DNA of 5,978 nucleotides from CAXDRM01 sp963991775 (GCA_963991775.1 CAXDRM010000084.1:1-5978), one strand, 5' to 3'. Numbered from the stretch's first letter, positions 1 through 5,978 are shown. Notes: generated by a model from the sequence alone, not told the origin. Translations and numbers: made by a program.

Positions 1-99
1 TCGGACCACATATTCTCATTTTCCTCTAAAAAAATCTCTTACGTATGTATAGATACGCTGCGAGCTTTTTTTAGAGGAAAATAAAAATATCTGGCCCAA
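1..99. repeat. Long palindromic repeat (MITE-like), left copy
   Basis: Positions 1-34 and 66-99 are inverted copies of each other. The inner 17 bp (18-34 against 66-82) pair perfectly. The outer 17 bp carry five non-matching positions: 2/98, 5/95, 9/91, 15/85 and 17/83. The 31-nt centre (35-65) holds a smaller inverted repeat, cgtat at 42-46 against atacg at 53-57. Both ends contain a GGNCCA-type terminus. The first half is repeated at 5926-5978, so this is a dispersed element and not a lone hairpin. No ORF fits inside. Terminal inverted repeats around a short non-coding core suggest a MITE or a REP/RPE-like palindromic element. I cannot assign a family, and target-site duplications cannot be tested because the window starts at the element's edge. 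Confidence 0.8.
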
Positions 100-355
100 T
101 CTGAAAAATCTTTTAGTTTTTTTGTCTTTTGGTGCCACATTCATCGGTTGGTGAGGCGAATGCAGTAAAAAAGTACATTAGCTTTTTTGCAAGTTAAGCG
201 GGCAGTTTTCTAAGAACGACTTCAAACAAAGTGATTAGTAAAAATCCTTTGGTATCTCAGTATTTCGGGCTATATGCTCGCAAGTGCTAGCGTAGCAATG
301 GTTAAATAGGCCTTTTGAGTTTTAAAAGTTTTATTTATATAGCTTCACACTAGCC

Positions 356-410
356 CATTCGTAAGCTCAATTTGTAAAATTGCAAATTTTACAAACATTC
401 GCTAACTCAA
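356..410. repeat. Palindrome flanked by short direct repeats
   Basis: Positions 371-381 (tttgtaaaatt) and 385-395 (aattttacaaa) form a perfect 11-bp inverted repeat with a 3-nt loop (gca). On either side lie two near-identical 15-mers in direct orientation: cattcgtaagctcaa at 356-370 and cattcgctaactcaa at 396-410. They align with one inserted base in each. The stem is nearly all A/T, so it would be weak as an RNA hairpin. The symmetric layout could be a protein-binding site, a repeat-element fragment or chance in AT-rich DNA. Confidence 0.5.
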
Positions 411-424
411 AGGTCGTTCATTTT

Positions 425-450
425 GAAAAAAAGCTATTGTGCTTTTTTTC
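425..450 (-). terminator. Likely Rho-independent terminator of hslU
   Basis: A perfect 10-bp inverted repeat, gaaaaaaagc (425-434) and gctttttttc (441-450), surrounds a 6-nt loop. On the minus strand it starts 36 nt after the hslU stop codon and ends in seven U residues. The stem has few G-C pairs. The A-tract/U-tract symmetry means it could also work for plus-strand transcripts. It is the best terminator candidate for the minus-strand gene block. Confidence 0.65.
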
Positions 451-486
451 TTTATTCACTCTGAAAAACACCCATAATATTGCTGT

Positions 487-1800
487 TTAAAGGATGAACT
501 TCGAAAGGTCGTCTAAATTATTAAGACTCGAATCCTCAATATTCTGCTCAACAAATTTTTCATCGATCTTAACTTGCGCGCCGCCCATCTGATCAGCTTT
601 ATAACTTACATCTTCAAGCATTTTCTCCATGATGGTTTGTAATCTTCTTGCTCCGATATTTTCAACTTTTTTGTTAACATCTGTGGCAAGTGAGGCAATC
701 TTCTCTAAACCATCTGCAGTAAATTCTAAGGCAACACCCTCAGTCTCAAGTAACGCACTATATTGAATAGGTAAGCTAGCCACCGGCTCTTTTAAGATGC
801 GTAACATATCCTCATTAGTAAGAGCCTGTAACTCAACGCGAATTGGCAATCTACCCTGTAATTCTGGTAAAAGATCAGCAGGTTTAGCTAAATGAAACGC
901 ACCTGAACAAATAAATAAAATATGATCAGTTTTAACCGTACCATGCTTAGTCTGCACCGAAGTTCCTTCTAATAAAGGTAATAAATCACGCTGCACTCCT
1001 TCACGGCTTACCTCTTTACCACCACCGCCTTCGTGACGAACTACGATCTTATCGACCTCATCAATAAAAACTATGCCATCTTCTTCTACAGTTTTTAAAG
1101 CATTTTTGGTTAGAGTTTCTTCATCTGACATTGCCTCAGATTCCTCATTACAAAGAGCCTCTAAAGCATCTTTAATATTCAGCTTTTTACGAGTTTTTTT
1201 GCCAGTATTAATAGCTTTACCAATCATATCACTTAAATTGATAACACCCATAGAAGCACCGCTAGATATATCTAAAGGAGTATTTTGTGGCTTTGGCTCA
1301 GCAACATCAACTTCAATTTCTTTATCATCTAACTCGCCATTTTCTAATTTTTCACGAAAAGCATTGCGAGTTTCTTCACTGGCAGTAGGGCCAACTACAA
1401 TATCTAAAATTCTTTTAATGGCACTTTCACGAGCTTGTACCTTTACTTTTTCAAGATGTTGTTCTTTTTCCATCTTCATAGAAATATCAGCTAAATCTCT
1501 GATGATCGAATCAACATCACGACCTACATAACCAACTTCAGTAAATTTAGTGGCTTCAACCTTTACAAAAGGAGCGTTAGAAAGCTTTGCTAATCTACGT
1601 GAAATCTCAGTTTTACCAACACCAGTTGGACCAACCATCAAAATATTTTTAGGCATAATCTCTTCGCGTAGCTCAGGGTCAACTTGCTTTCTACGCCAAC
1701 GATTACGTAAAGCAATAGCTACTGCTTTTTTAGCATCTTGTTGACCAACAATATATTTATCTAATTCTGCGACAATTTTTTGAGGAGTATGATTTTTCAT
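487..1800 (-). CDS. hslU: HslU, ATPase subunit of the HslVU (ClpYQ) protease
   Basis: HslU is the AAA+ hexameric unfoldase that recognises, unfolds and threads cytoplasmic proteins into the HslV peptidase. The 437-residue protein is full length for the family (about 440). Visible motifs are the N-terminal family signature LDKYIVGQ (13-20), Walker A GPTGVGKT (57-64), pore loop GYVG (90-93), an intermediate I-domain at roughly 110-240 rich in Lys and Glu, Walker B IVFIDEVD (243-250), and sensor-2 GARR (383-386). The C-terminal tail DLSKFIL (431-437) is the segment that docks into HslV in this family. The ATG start lies 2 nt after the hslV stop with no clear Shine-Dalgarno, so translation is probably coupled to hslV. 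Nothing is missing or broken. Confidence 0.98.
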   Translation of the reverse strand: MKNHTPQKIVAELDKYIVGQQDAKKAVAIALRNRWRRKQVDPELREEIMPKNILMVGPTGVGKTEISRRLAKLSNAPFVKVEATKFTEVGYVGRDVDSIIRDLADISMKMEKEQHLEKVKVQARESAIKRILDIVVGPTASEETRNAFREKLENGELDDKEIEVDVAEPKPQNTPLDISSGASMGVINLSDMIGKAINTGKKTRKKLNIKDALEALCNEESEAMSDEETLTKNALKTVEEDGIVFIDEVDKIVVRHEGGGGKEVSREGVQRDLLPLLEGTSVQTKHGTVKTDHILFICSGAFHLAKPADLLPELQGRLPIRVELQALTNEDMLRILKEPVASLPIQYSALLETEGVALEFTADGLEKIASLATDVNKKVENIGARRLQTIMEKMLEDVSYKADQMGGAQVKIDEKFVEQNIEDSSLNNLDDLSKFIL

Positions 1801-1802
1801 TT

Positions 1803-2348
1803 TTACAATTTTTCTACAATAATATTATGATTGGTGTAAACACAGATATCAGCTGCAATCTGCATAGCTTTACGTGTAATTTCTTCAGCAGATTTTTTTG
1901 TGTCAGCTAGCGCGCGAGCTGCTGAAAGTGCATAATAGCCACCTGAGCCAATCGCTACAATGCCATCTTCTGGTTCAATAACATCTCCTGTGCCGGAAAG
2001 AATTAAAGAGGTATTCTTATCAACTACGATCATCATTGCTTCTAATTTGCGTAGATATTTATCCATGCGCCAATCCTTAGCTAGCTCAACACATGCTCTG
2101 GTTAATTGTTTGGGATGCTTATCTAATTTTGCTTCTAATCTTTCGAATAAAGTGAAAGCATCTGCTGTAGCTCCAGCAAAACCACCAATGATTGAGCCAT
2201 CACCAATTTTACGAATTTTTTTGGCAGATGATTTCATAATGGTTGGGCCTAAAGATACTTGGCCATCACCGGCTATAACTACTTCATCTCCTTTACGTAC
2301 TGAGCATATAGTTGTGCCGTAAATTGTATTTGGTTTATGTTCGAACAT
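1803..2348 (-). CDS. hslV: HslV, peptidase subunit of the HslVU protease
   Basis: HslV is the proteasome-beta-like threonine peptidase that forms the double-ring proteolytic core of HslVU in the cytoplasm. The protein has 181 residues. The catalytic Thr is residue 12, in the motif YGTTICSVR (10-18). The first 11 residues, ending in Gly, should be removed to expose Thr1. The family catalytic residues are present: GDGQ at 27-30, with D28 equal to mature Asp17, and K44 equal to mature Lys33. The conserved FAGATADAFTLFE (58-70) and IGSGGYYA (133-140) segments are also visible, and the C-terminal YTNH segment is intact. A good Shine-Dalgarno, aaaggagt, precedes the ATG. hslU follows after 2 nt, so the two are surely co-transcribed. 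The upstream kinase gene ends 60 nt away, so read-through from it is possible but unproven. Confidence 0.98.
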   Translation of the reverse strand: MFEHKPNTIYGTTICSVRKGDEVVIAGDGQVSLGPTIMKSSAKKIRKIGDGSIIGGFAGATADAFTLFERLEAKLDKHPKQLTRACVELAKDWRMDKYLRKLEAMMIVVDKNTSLILSGTGDVIEPEDGIVAIGSGGYYALSAARALADTKKSAEEITRKAMQIAADICVYTNHNIIVEKL

Positions 2349-2354
2349 AGAATT

Positions 2355-2362
2355 ACTCCTTT
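2355..2362 (-). promoter_or_regulatory. Ribosome binding site of hslV
   Basis: On the minus strand this reads aaaggagt, with GGAG 7 nt before the ATG at 2346-2348. It is one of only two strong Shine-Dalgarno sequences in the window and fixes the hslV start. Confidence 0.8.
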
Positions 2363-2408
2363 AAAGTGACATTAGATTTTTAACTATAGAGACCAAAAAA
2401 TACAAGGG

Positions 2409-3365
2409 TTAAATCTCACATATTTTGATTATTTTTTTAATTAACGGATTTTTATAATTTTGGCCTAAATATTTTTGGCAAGTTGCAACATAATGTTTTA
2501 AAGAGTTGCGCCCTTTTTCTTTAATATATTTATGAATTAAACCGATAATACGTAAGTTTCTTTGCAGTGAGAAAATTTCATATTCTAAGGCAAAATAATC
2601 TGTATCTAAATTATCAATCTGTTTAGTGAAGTAATTATAATATTGTTGCTGCTCTTCAATTGTTACATAGCGTCTCGCATCTTGTAACAGAGATACCAAA
2701 TCATAGCTAGCATAGCCTAAGCTTAAATCTTGATGGTCAATAATACCGATTTGCCTATATCCAGTTTCTTTTTCAAGAAAAAATAAATTGTCTAAATGAT
2801 AATCACGATGCACTAGCACAGTTTGTTCAGTATTTAGTGAGCTAAGTAACTTAGTATATAGCTTTTGAAATTCTTGATGATGTTTTGTTGCTAAACATTG
2901 TGTTTGGTATAAAGTAAAGCCATCTGAGATTTTCTCAAAATCATGTTTTGGAAAATTATAATTGGTTGTAGAGATCGAATTTAGTTTGATCAAATTATCA
3001 AGGGCTAAAGAATATAATTTTTGAGTTTTATGAGATTTTATATTGATTAATTTATTTAATTTTAGCTCACCAAAATCACTAAGTAGCAGAAAGCCATACT
3101 TTTTATTATTAGTGAAAATTTTTGGTACCGAAAAACCATTATCTAGAAAAAATTCTGTTGCTGCAATATAGCTATCAAGAGATTGATAATTTGGTGGACA
3201 ATGCATTAAGATGTAAGATTTTTCTTTAGCTTTTATGCGGTAATAATTTCTAGCTGACCAATCAGGTGCAATTGCTGCGATATGGTATTCTCCTATATTT
3301 GTATTGCTTAAAAATTCGCTAATTTGCTCAGCTAGTGGTGATTTTATATTCTCTATTATTTGCAT
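2409..3365 (-). CDS. AmgK-like sugar kinase (aminoglycoside phosphotransferase family)
   Basis: This is a 318-residue protein with the APH/choline-kinase fold. Its catalytic loop is HRDYHLDN (186-193), with predicted base D188 and metal ligand N193. A metal-binding segment IIDHQD (208-213) follows, then YDLVSLLQDARR (221-232). The last motif, plus the N-terminal ATP-lobe segment DWSARNYYRI (35-44) and ILMHCPPN (52-59, compare MDAPP in relatives), points to the AmgK group. AmgK phosphorylates N-acetylmuramate and N-acetylglucosamine at the anomeric position in peptidoglycan recycling. The gene starts inside tsaE with a 38-nt overlap and no clear Shine-Dalgarno, so coupled translation is likely. 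Its usual partner murU, which often follows in related loci, is not in the window. The sequence is Lys/Asn/Tyr/Gln-rich and more diverged than its neighbours. Family assignment is firm; the substrate is inferred. Confidence 0.85.
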   Translation of the reverse strand: MQIIENIKSPLAEQISEFLSNTNIGEYHIAAIAPDWSARNYYRIKAKEKSYILMHCPPNYQSLDSYIAATEFFLDNGFSVPKIFTNNKKYGFLLLSDFGELKLNKLINIKSHKTQKLYSLALDNLIKLNSISTTNYNFPKHDFEKISDGFTLYQTQCLATKHHQEFQKLYTKLLSSLNTEQTVLVHRDYHLDNLFFLEKETGYRQIGIIDHQDLSLGYASYDLVSLLQDARRYVTIEEQQQYYNYFTKQIDNLDTDYFALEYEIFSLQRNLRIIGLIHKYIKEKGRNSLKHYVATCQKYLGQNYKNPLIKKIIKICEI

Positions 3366-3741
3366 TGTTAATTTTTATGAATAGATTCAGGTGTTTTTTA
3401 GGAAGATATGTTGCGGCAATTTCGGGCCATTCAATAATAGTATAATTTTCTAGAGCTTCATCAAGAGCTAATTCGCTAATTTCTTGCGGATCTTTAAGGC
3501 GGTAAAAATCATAATGATAGATCTTATATTGATTATTCTCATAAATATTAAGTAGGTTGAAAGTAGGGCTAGATACATCCTCTGTGATACCCATTGCTTT
3601 GAGTAGAGCTTTACATAAAGTAGTTTTGCCTGCGCCTAAATCTCCTGCTAATAATAGAATCTTATATTCTTTAAATAAGGGAAGTAATCTATCAATAATT
3701 GCGCCCAGTTGATTTTCCTGTGCTACTGCTGAAAACTTCAT
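3328..3741 (-). CDS. tsaE: TsaE, tRNA t6A37 biosynthesis ATPase
   Basis: TsaE (YjeE family) is a small P-loop ATPase that works with TsaB and TsaD to attach threonylcarbamoyl to A37 of ANN-decoding tRNAs. The 137-residue length is normal. Visible motifs are Walker A GDLGAGKT (33-40), the switch segment SSPTF (57-61), HYDFYRL (76-82), and IEWPE (103-107), a hallmark of the family. The ATG at 3739-3741 gives the expected N-terminus; only a weak Shine-Dalgarno is seen. The stop TGA lies inside the downstream kinase gene. The tsaE-kinase pairing recurs in alphaproteobacteria. It is the first gene of the minus-strand block and is divergent from sucC. Confidence 0.96.
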   Translation of the reverse strand: MKFSAVAQENQLGAIIDRLLPLFKEYKILLLAGDLGAGKTTLCKALLKAMGITEDVSSPTFNLLNIYENNQYKIYHYDFYRLKDPQEISELALDEALENYTIIEWPEIAATYLPKKHLNLFIKINNANNREYKITTS

Positions 3742-3832
3742 AAATTAGTACTTTAAATTAATGAAAAACCAAATATAGTATTGCCACTCTATATGATTTT
3801 TACATTAATAAAATAAAAAACGGTTTAACATA
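3742..3832. promoter_or_regulatory. Divergent promoter region between tsaE and sucC
   Basis: These 91 bp separate the start codons of two divergent genes and must hold the sucCD promoter, and probably one for tsaE. The DNA is very AT-rich, so many -10-like hexamers occur. On the plus strand, ttgcca at 3781-3786 followed 17 nt later by attaat (3804-3809) is the best sigma70-like pair I see, but the match is only partial. No convincing operator palindrome or riboswitch is visible. Confidence 0.45.
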
Positions 3833-5008
3833 ATGAATATTCATGAATATCAAGCCAAAGAAATTCTAAAAAATTATGGTGTGCCTGTACCACAAGGTAT
3901 TCCAGCTTTTACAGCAGAAGAGGCTAAAGCTGCTGCAGAAAAATTAGCAACTCCAGTTTTCGTAGTGAAAGCTCAAATCCATGCAGGTGGTAGAGGTAAA
4001 GCAGGTGGAGTTAAAGTGGTTAAAACTCTTGATGAAGTTTATGAAAATTCTAAAGAGCTTTTAGGTAAAGTTCTTGTTACGCCACAAACTGGGCCTGAAG
4101 GTAAAGAAGTTAATCGTCTTTACATTGAAGAAGGCTCAAATATTGCTAAAGAATATTATCTTTCTGCAGTGCTTGATCGTGAAACTTCAGGTATTACTTT
4201 TATTGCTTCAACAGAAGGTGGTATGGAAATCGAAGAGGTGGCTGAGACTAACCCTGAGAAAATCATTAGAGTATCAGTTGACCCAACTTTGGGTATTCAA
4301 GGTTATCACATTAGAAATCTAGGTTTTGCTCTTGGTTTTAAAGGAGAGCAACTGAAACAATTTGGTAAAATTGTACAAGCGATTTTCAAAGCATTTGTTG
4401 ATACTGATGCTTCACAACTAGAAATTAACCCTTTGGTTGAAACTGCTGAAGGTAATTTAATTGTATTAGATGCAAAATTAAATTTTGATGATAATGCCTT
4501 ATATCGTAATAAAGATATTGCAGAATTACGTGATGAAACTGAGGAAGACCCTCTTGAAGTTAGAGCAGGTAAAAGTGATCTTTCTTACGTAAAAATGGAA
4601 GGTAATATCGGCTGTATGGTAAATGGTGCTGGTCTAGCGATGGCAACTATGGATATCATTAAATTATATGGTGCTGCTCCAGCTAACTTTTTAGATGTTG
4701 GTGGTGGTGCTACAAAAGAAAAAGTTACAGAAGCATTTAAAATCATTCTTTCAGATGATGCGGTAGAAGGTATTTTAGTTAATATTTTTGGTGGCATTAT
4801 GCGTTGTGATATTATCGCTGATGGTGTTATCGCAGCTGCCAAAGAGGTTAATATTTCTGTCCCGTTAGTAGTTCGTTTAGAAGGAACTAACGTAGAAAAA
4901 GGAAAAGAGATTTTATCAGATTCAGGTTTAAATATTATTCCTGCTGATGATCTAGATGATGCTGCGGAAAAAATCGTAGCTGCTGTTAAAAAACAAAATG
5001 TTGCTTAA
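3833..5008 (+). CDS. sucC: Succinyl-CoA synthetase (ADP-forming) beta subunit
   Basis: SucC is the ATP-grasp subunit that, with SucD, interconverts succinyl-CoA and succinate with substrate-level phosphorylation in the TCA cycle. The 391-residue length matches the family (E. coli 388). The start MNIHEYQAKEIL is the family N-terminus, so the ATG at 3833 is secure despite the lack of a clear Shine-Dalgarno. The nucleotide-binding segment VVKAQIHAGGRGKAGGVK lies at 44-61. Metal ligands are N199 in LEINP (196-200) and D213 in LDAK (212-215). The C-terminal flavodoxin-like domain shows GNIGCMVNGAGLAM (257-270), FLDVGGGA (286-293), NIFGGIMRCD (317-326) and RLEGTN (348-353). sucD follows after 13 nt. 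sucAB and mdh, common neighbours in other alphaproteobacteria, are not in the window. Confidence 0.98.
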   Translation: MNIHEYQAKEILKNYGVPVPQGIPAFTAEEAKAAAEKLATPVFVVKAQIHAGGRGKAGGVKVVKTLDEVYENSKELLGKVLVTPQTGPEGKEVNRLYIEEGSNIAKEYYLSAVLDRETSGITFIASTEGGMEIEEVAETNPEKIIRVSVDPTLGIQGYHIRNLGFALGFKGEQLKQFGKIVQAIFKAFVDTDASQLEINPLVETAEGNLIVLDAKLNFDDNALYRNKDIAELRDETEEDPLEVRAGKSDLSYVKMEGNIGCMVNGAGLAMATMDIIKLYGAAPANFLDVGGGATKEKVTEAFKIILSDDAVEGILVNIFGGIMRCDIIADGVIAAAKEVNISVPLVVRLEGTNVEKGKEILSDSGLNIIPADDLDDAAEKIVAAVKKQNVA

Positions 5009-5011
5009 ATA

Positions 5012-5017
5012 AGAGGA
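5012..5017 (+). promoter_or_regulatory. Ribosome binding site of sucD
   Basis: AGAGGA lies in the 13-nt sucC-sucD gap, 4 nt before the ATG at 5022. It gives sucD its own initiation signal within the operon. Confidence 0.75.
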
Positions 5018-5021
5018 AATC

Positions 5022-5900
5022 ATGTCTGTATTAGTAAATAGTTCTACAAAAGTAATCTGCCAAGGCTTTACAGGAGCACAAGGTACTTTCCATTCAGAGC
5101 AAGCAATTGCTTATGGCACTAACATGGTTGGTGGTGTAACTCCAGGTAAAGGTGGTTCTAAACATTTAGATTTGCCCGTATTTGACACGGTTCAAGATGC
5201 TAAGAAAAAAACTGATGCAAATGCTTCAGTTATTTATGTTCCTCCACCATTTGCTGCTGATGCAATTATGGAAGCAATCGATGCTGATATTGAGCTTATT
5301 GTTTGTATCACTGAAGGTATTCCAGTACTTGATATGGTTAAAGTTAAAAAAATGCTGCAAGGTTCAAAAAGCCGTTTAATCGGACCAAACTGCCCAGGAG
5401 TTATTACACCAGGTGAATGTAAAATTGGTATTATGCCAGGTCACATTCATAAAAAAGGTAGTGTAGGTATCGTATCACGTTCAGGAACTTTAACTTATGA
5501 AGCTGTATATCAAACTTCACAATTAGGTTTTGGCCAATCAACTTGTATTGGTATTGGTGGTGATCCAGTAAATGGTACTAACTTTATTGATGCTTTAGAT
5601 CTTTTCTTAAATGATGATGCCACAGAATCTATCGTAATGATCGGTGAAATCGGTGGTTCAGCAGAAGAAGAGGCAGCTGAATTCTTAAAAATTCAAGCTA
5701 AACATGGTAAGAAAAAACCTACAGTAGGTTTCATTGCAGGACGTACAGCGCCTCCAGGAAAAAGAATGGGGCATGCTGGTGCTATTGTTTCAGGTGGTAG
5801 CGGTACTGCTGAGGCAAAAATTGAAGCAATGAAAGAGGCTGGTGTGCATGTAAGCGATTCACCAGCTAAACTAGGTCATACCTTAAAGAATATCCTGTAG
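5022..5900 (+). CDS. sucD: Succinyl-CoA synthetase (ADP-forming) alpha subunit
   Basis: SucD binds CoA and carries the histidine that is phosphorylated during catalysis; it acts as a partner of SucC. The 292-residue length is normal. The N-terminal Rossmann-like CoA-binding domain shows CQGFTGAQGTFH (13-24) and GGVTPGKGG (37-45), followed by the proline-rich YVPPPFAAD (72-80). The ligase domain has IGPNCPGVITPG (120-131), VSRSGTLTYE (151-160) and GEIGG (208-212). The active-site His is H251 in GKRMGHAGAIVSGG (246-259). It is co-transcribed with sucC. The last codons and the stop lie inside a perfect hairpin (5882-5913), an unusual constraint on the 3' end. The protein is intact and typical. 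Confidence 0.98.
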   Translation: MSVLVNSSTKVICQGFTGAQGTFHSEQAIAYGTNMVGGVTPGKGGSKHLDLPVFDTVQDAKKKTDANASVIYVPPPFAADAIMEAIDADIELIVCITEGIPVLDMVKVKKMLQGSKSRLIGPNCPGVITPGECKIGIMPGHIHKKGSVGIVSRSGTLTYEAVYQTSQLGFGQSTCIGIGGDPVNGTNFIDALDLFLNDDATESIVMIGEIGGSAEEEAAEFLKIQAKHGKKKPTVGFIAGRTAPPGKRMGHAGAIVSGGSGTAEAKIEAMKEAGVHVSDSPAKLGHTLKNIL

Positions 5901-5913
5901 GATATTCTTTAAG
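5882..5913 (+). terminator. Hairpin spanning the sucD stop codon
   Basis: A perfect 14-bp stem, cttaaagaatatcc (5882-5895) with ggatattctttaag (5900-5913), closes over the loop tgta. The sucD stop TAG (5898-5900) begins in the loop. It occupies the place of the sucCD terminator, but no U-tract follows (caagtttcc), so it is a poor match to a classic Rho-independent site. It may serve as a 3'-end stabiliser or pause site. Confidence 0.55.
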
Positions 5914-5925
5914 CAAGTTTCCAGC

Positions 5926-5978
5926 TCGGACCACCTATTCTCACTTTTCTCTAAAAAAATCTCTTACGTACGTTAGGT
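5926..5978. repeat. Palindromic repeat, right copy (cut by window end)
   Basis: This matches positions 1-53 in the same orientation. The first 45 bases differ at only three positions (equivalents of 10, 19 and 23), while the last eight, in the central loop of the element, diverge. The second arm would lie beyond the window. It begins 25 nt after the sucD stop. On its own it shows the arm sequence and the acgtacgt centre, but not the full hairpin. Confidence 0.8.

Larger units (their letters stand above)
100..486. other. Non-coding spacer downstream of hslU, with small repeats
   Basis: This 387-bp stretch has no convincing gene. It contains a likely hslU terminator (425-450), an 11-bp inverted repeat (371-395) flanked by near-identical direct repeats, and a weaker A6G/CT6 hairpin (167-173 against 182-188). 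The decamer aactcaaagg (404-413) is nearly complementary to ccttttgagtt (311-321), differing by one extra T, so a larger fold across 311-413 is possible. A plus-strand frame from 132 to 290 is open apart from one TAA at 195-197, but it has no Shine-Dalgarno and no recognised protein similarity. I see no tRNA, rRNA, tmRNA or RNase P signature. It may be an eroded repeat or an unknown structured RNA. Confidence 0.6.

Noticed and set aside
1..99. Assignment to the Rickettsia palindromic elements (RPE)
   Set aside because: The size fits, but I do not recognise the sequence as any known RPE family, and RPEs are best known for in-frame insertion in genes whereas both copies here are intergenic.
167..188. 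Second terminator-like hairpin (A6G / CT6)
   Set aside because: The stem has a single G-C pair at its core and an 8-nt loop, so it is too weak to call a terminator. It is mentioned only as part of the spacer.
1073..1531. Open frame antisense to hslU
   Set aside because: It lies wholly inside the confident hslU gene, has a low-complexity Ser/Leu-rich product and no Shine-Dalgarno. It is a shadow of the real gene. The same holds for 1550-1744 and 1960-2322.
2383..2406. Possible heat-shock (sigma32) or sigma70 promoter before hslV
   Set aside because: The minus strand shows CTTG and TATAGT in the kinase-hslV gap, but they are only about 11 nt apart, too close for either sigma factor. hslVU may be read from upstream or from a promoter I cannot recognise.
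4585..4842. Open frame antisense to sucC
   Set aside because: It is fully contained in sucC and resembles no family. The same-strand frames at 4074-4322 and 5182-5379 are out-of-frame shadows of sucC and sucD.
1..5978. CRISPR array, tRNA or rRNA genes, transposase, toxin-antitoxin or defence genes
   Set aside because: I looked on both strands and saw no regularly spaced repeats, no cloverleaf or rRNA signatures, and no coding region beyond the six housekeeping genes.

Overview
The window is AT-rich bacterial chromosome carrying six complete, ordinary housekeeping genes. They sit in two divergent blocks, and copies of a dispersed palindromic repeat lie at both window edges. The gene sequences and arrangements look alphaproteobacterial: an HslV with a short N-terminal extension ending in Gly before the catalytic Thr, tsaE overlapping an AmgK-type phosphotransferase gene, and SucC/SucD of the Rickettsia-like type. 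Low GC and Lys/Asn/Ile/Tyr-rich proteins suggest a host-associated lineage such as Rickettsiales or Holosporales. That placement is an inference from sequence feel; no search was run.

Layout. Positions 1-99 are a long imperfect palindrome with 34-bp arms, which looks like a MITE or a structured intergenic repeat. Positions 100-486 are non-coding, with several small inverted and direct repeats and a likely hslU terminator at 425-450. On the minus strand, read from 3741 down to 487, come tsaE, an AmgK-like kinase gene, hslV and hslU. The first two overlap by 38 nt, a 60-nt gap follows, and hslV and hslU are separated by 2 nt. A 91-bp AT-rich divergent intergenic region (3742-3832) follows, and then sucC and sucD run on the plus strand with 13 nt between them. 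The sucD stop codon lies in the loop of a perfect 14-bp hairpin (5882-5913). Thirteen bases after that hairpin ends, a second copy of the edge repeat starts at 5926, in the same orientation as the first, and is cut off by the window end.

Function. HslV and HslU form the ATP-dependent HslVU protease. TsaE is the ATPase needed for the t6A37 tRNA modification. The kinase next to it belongs to the family that phosphorylates amino sugars in peptidoglycan recycling. SucC and SucD are the two subunits of succinyl-CoA synthetase in the TCA cycle. I found no new defence, mobile or metabolic system among the genes. The parts that merit a second look are the repeats and their predicted RNA structure, the structured spacer 100-424, and the hairpin across the sucD stop.
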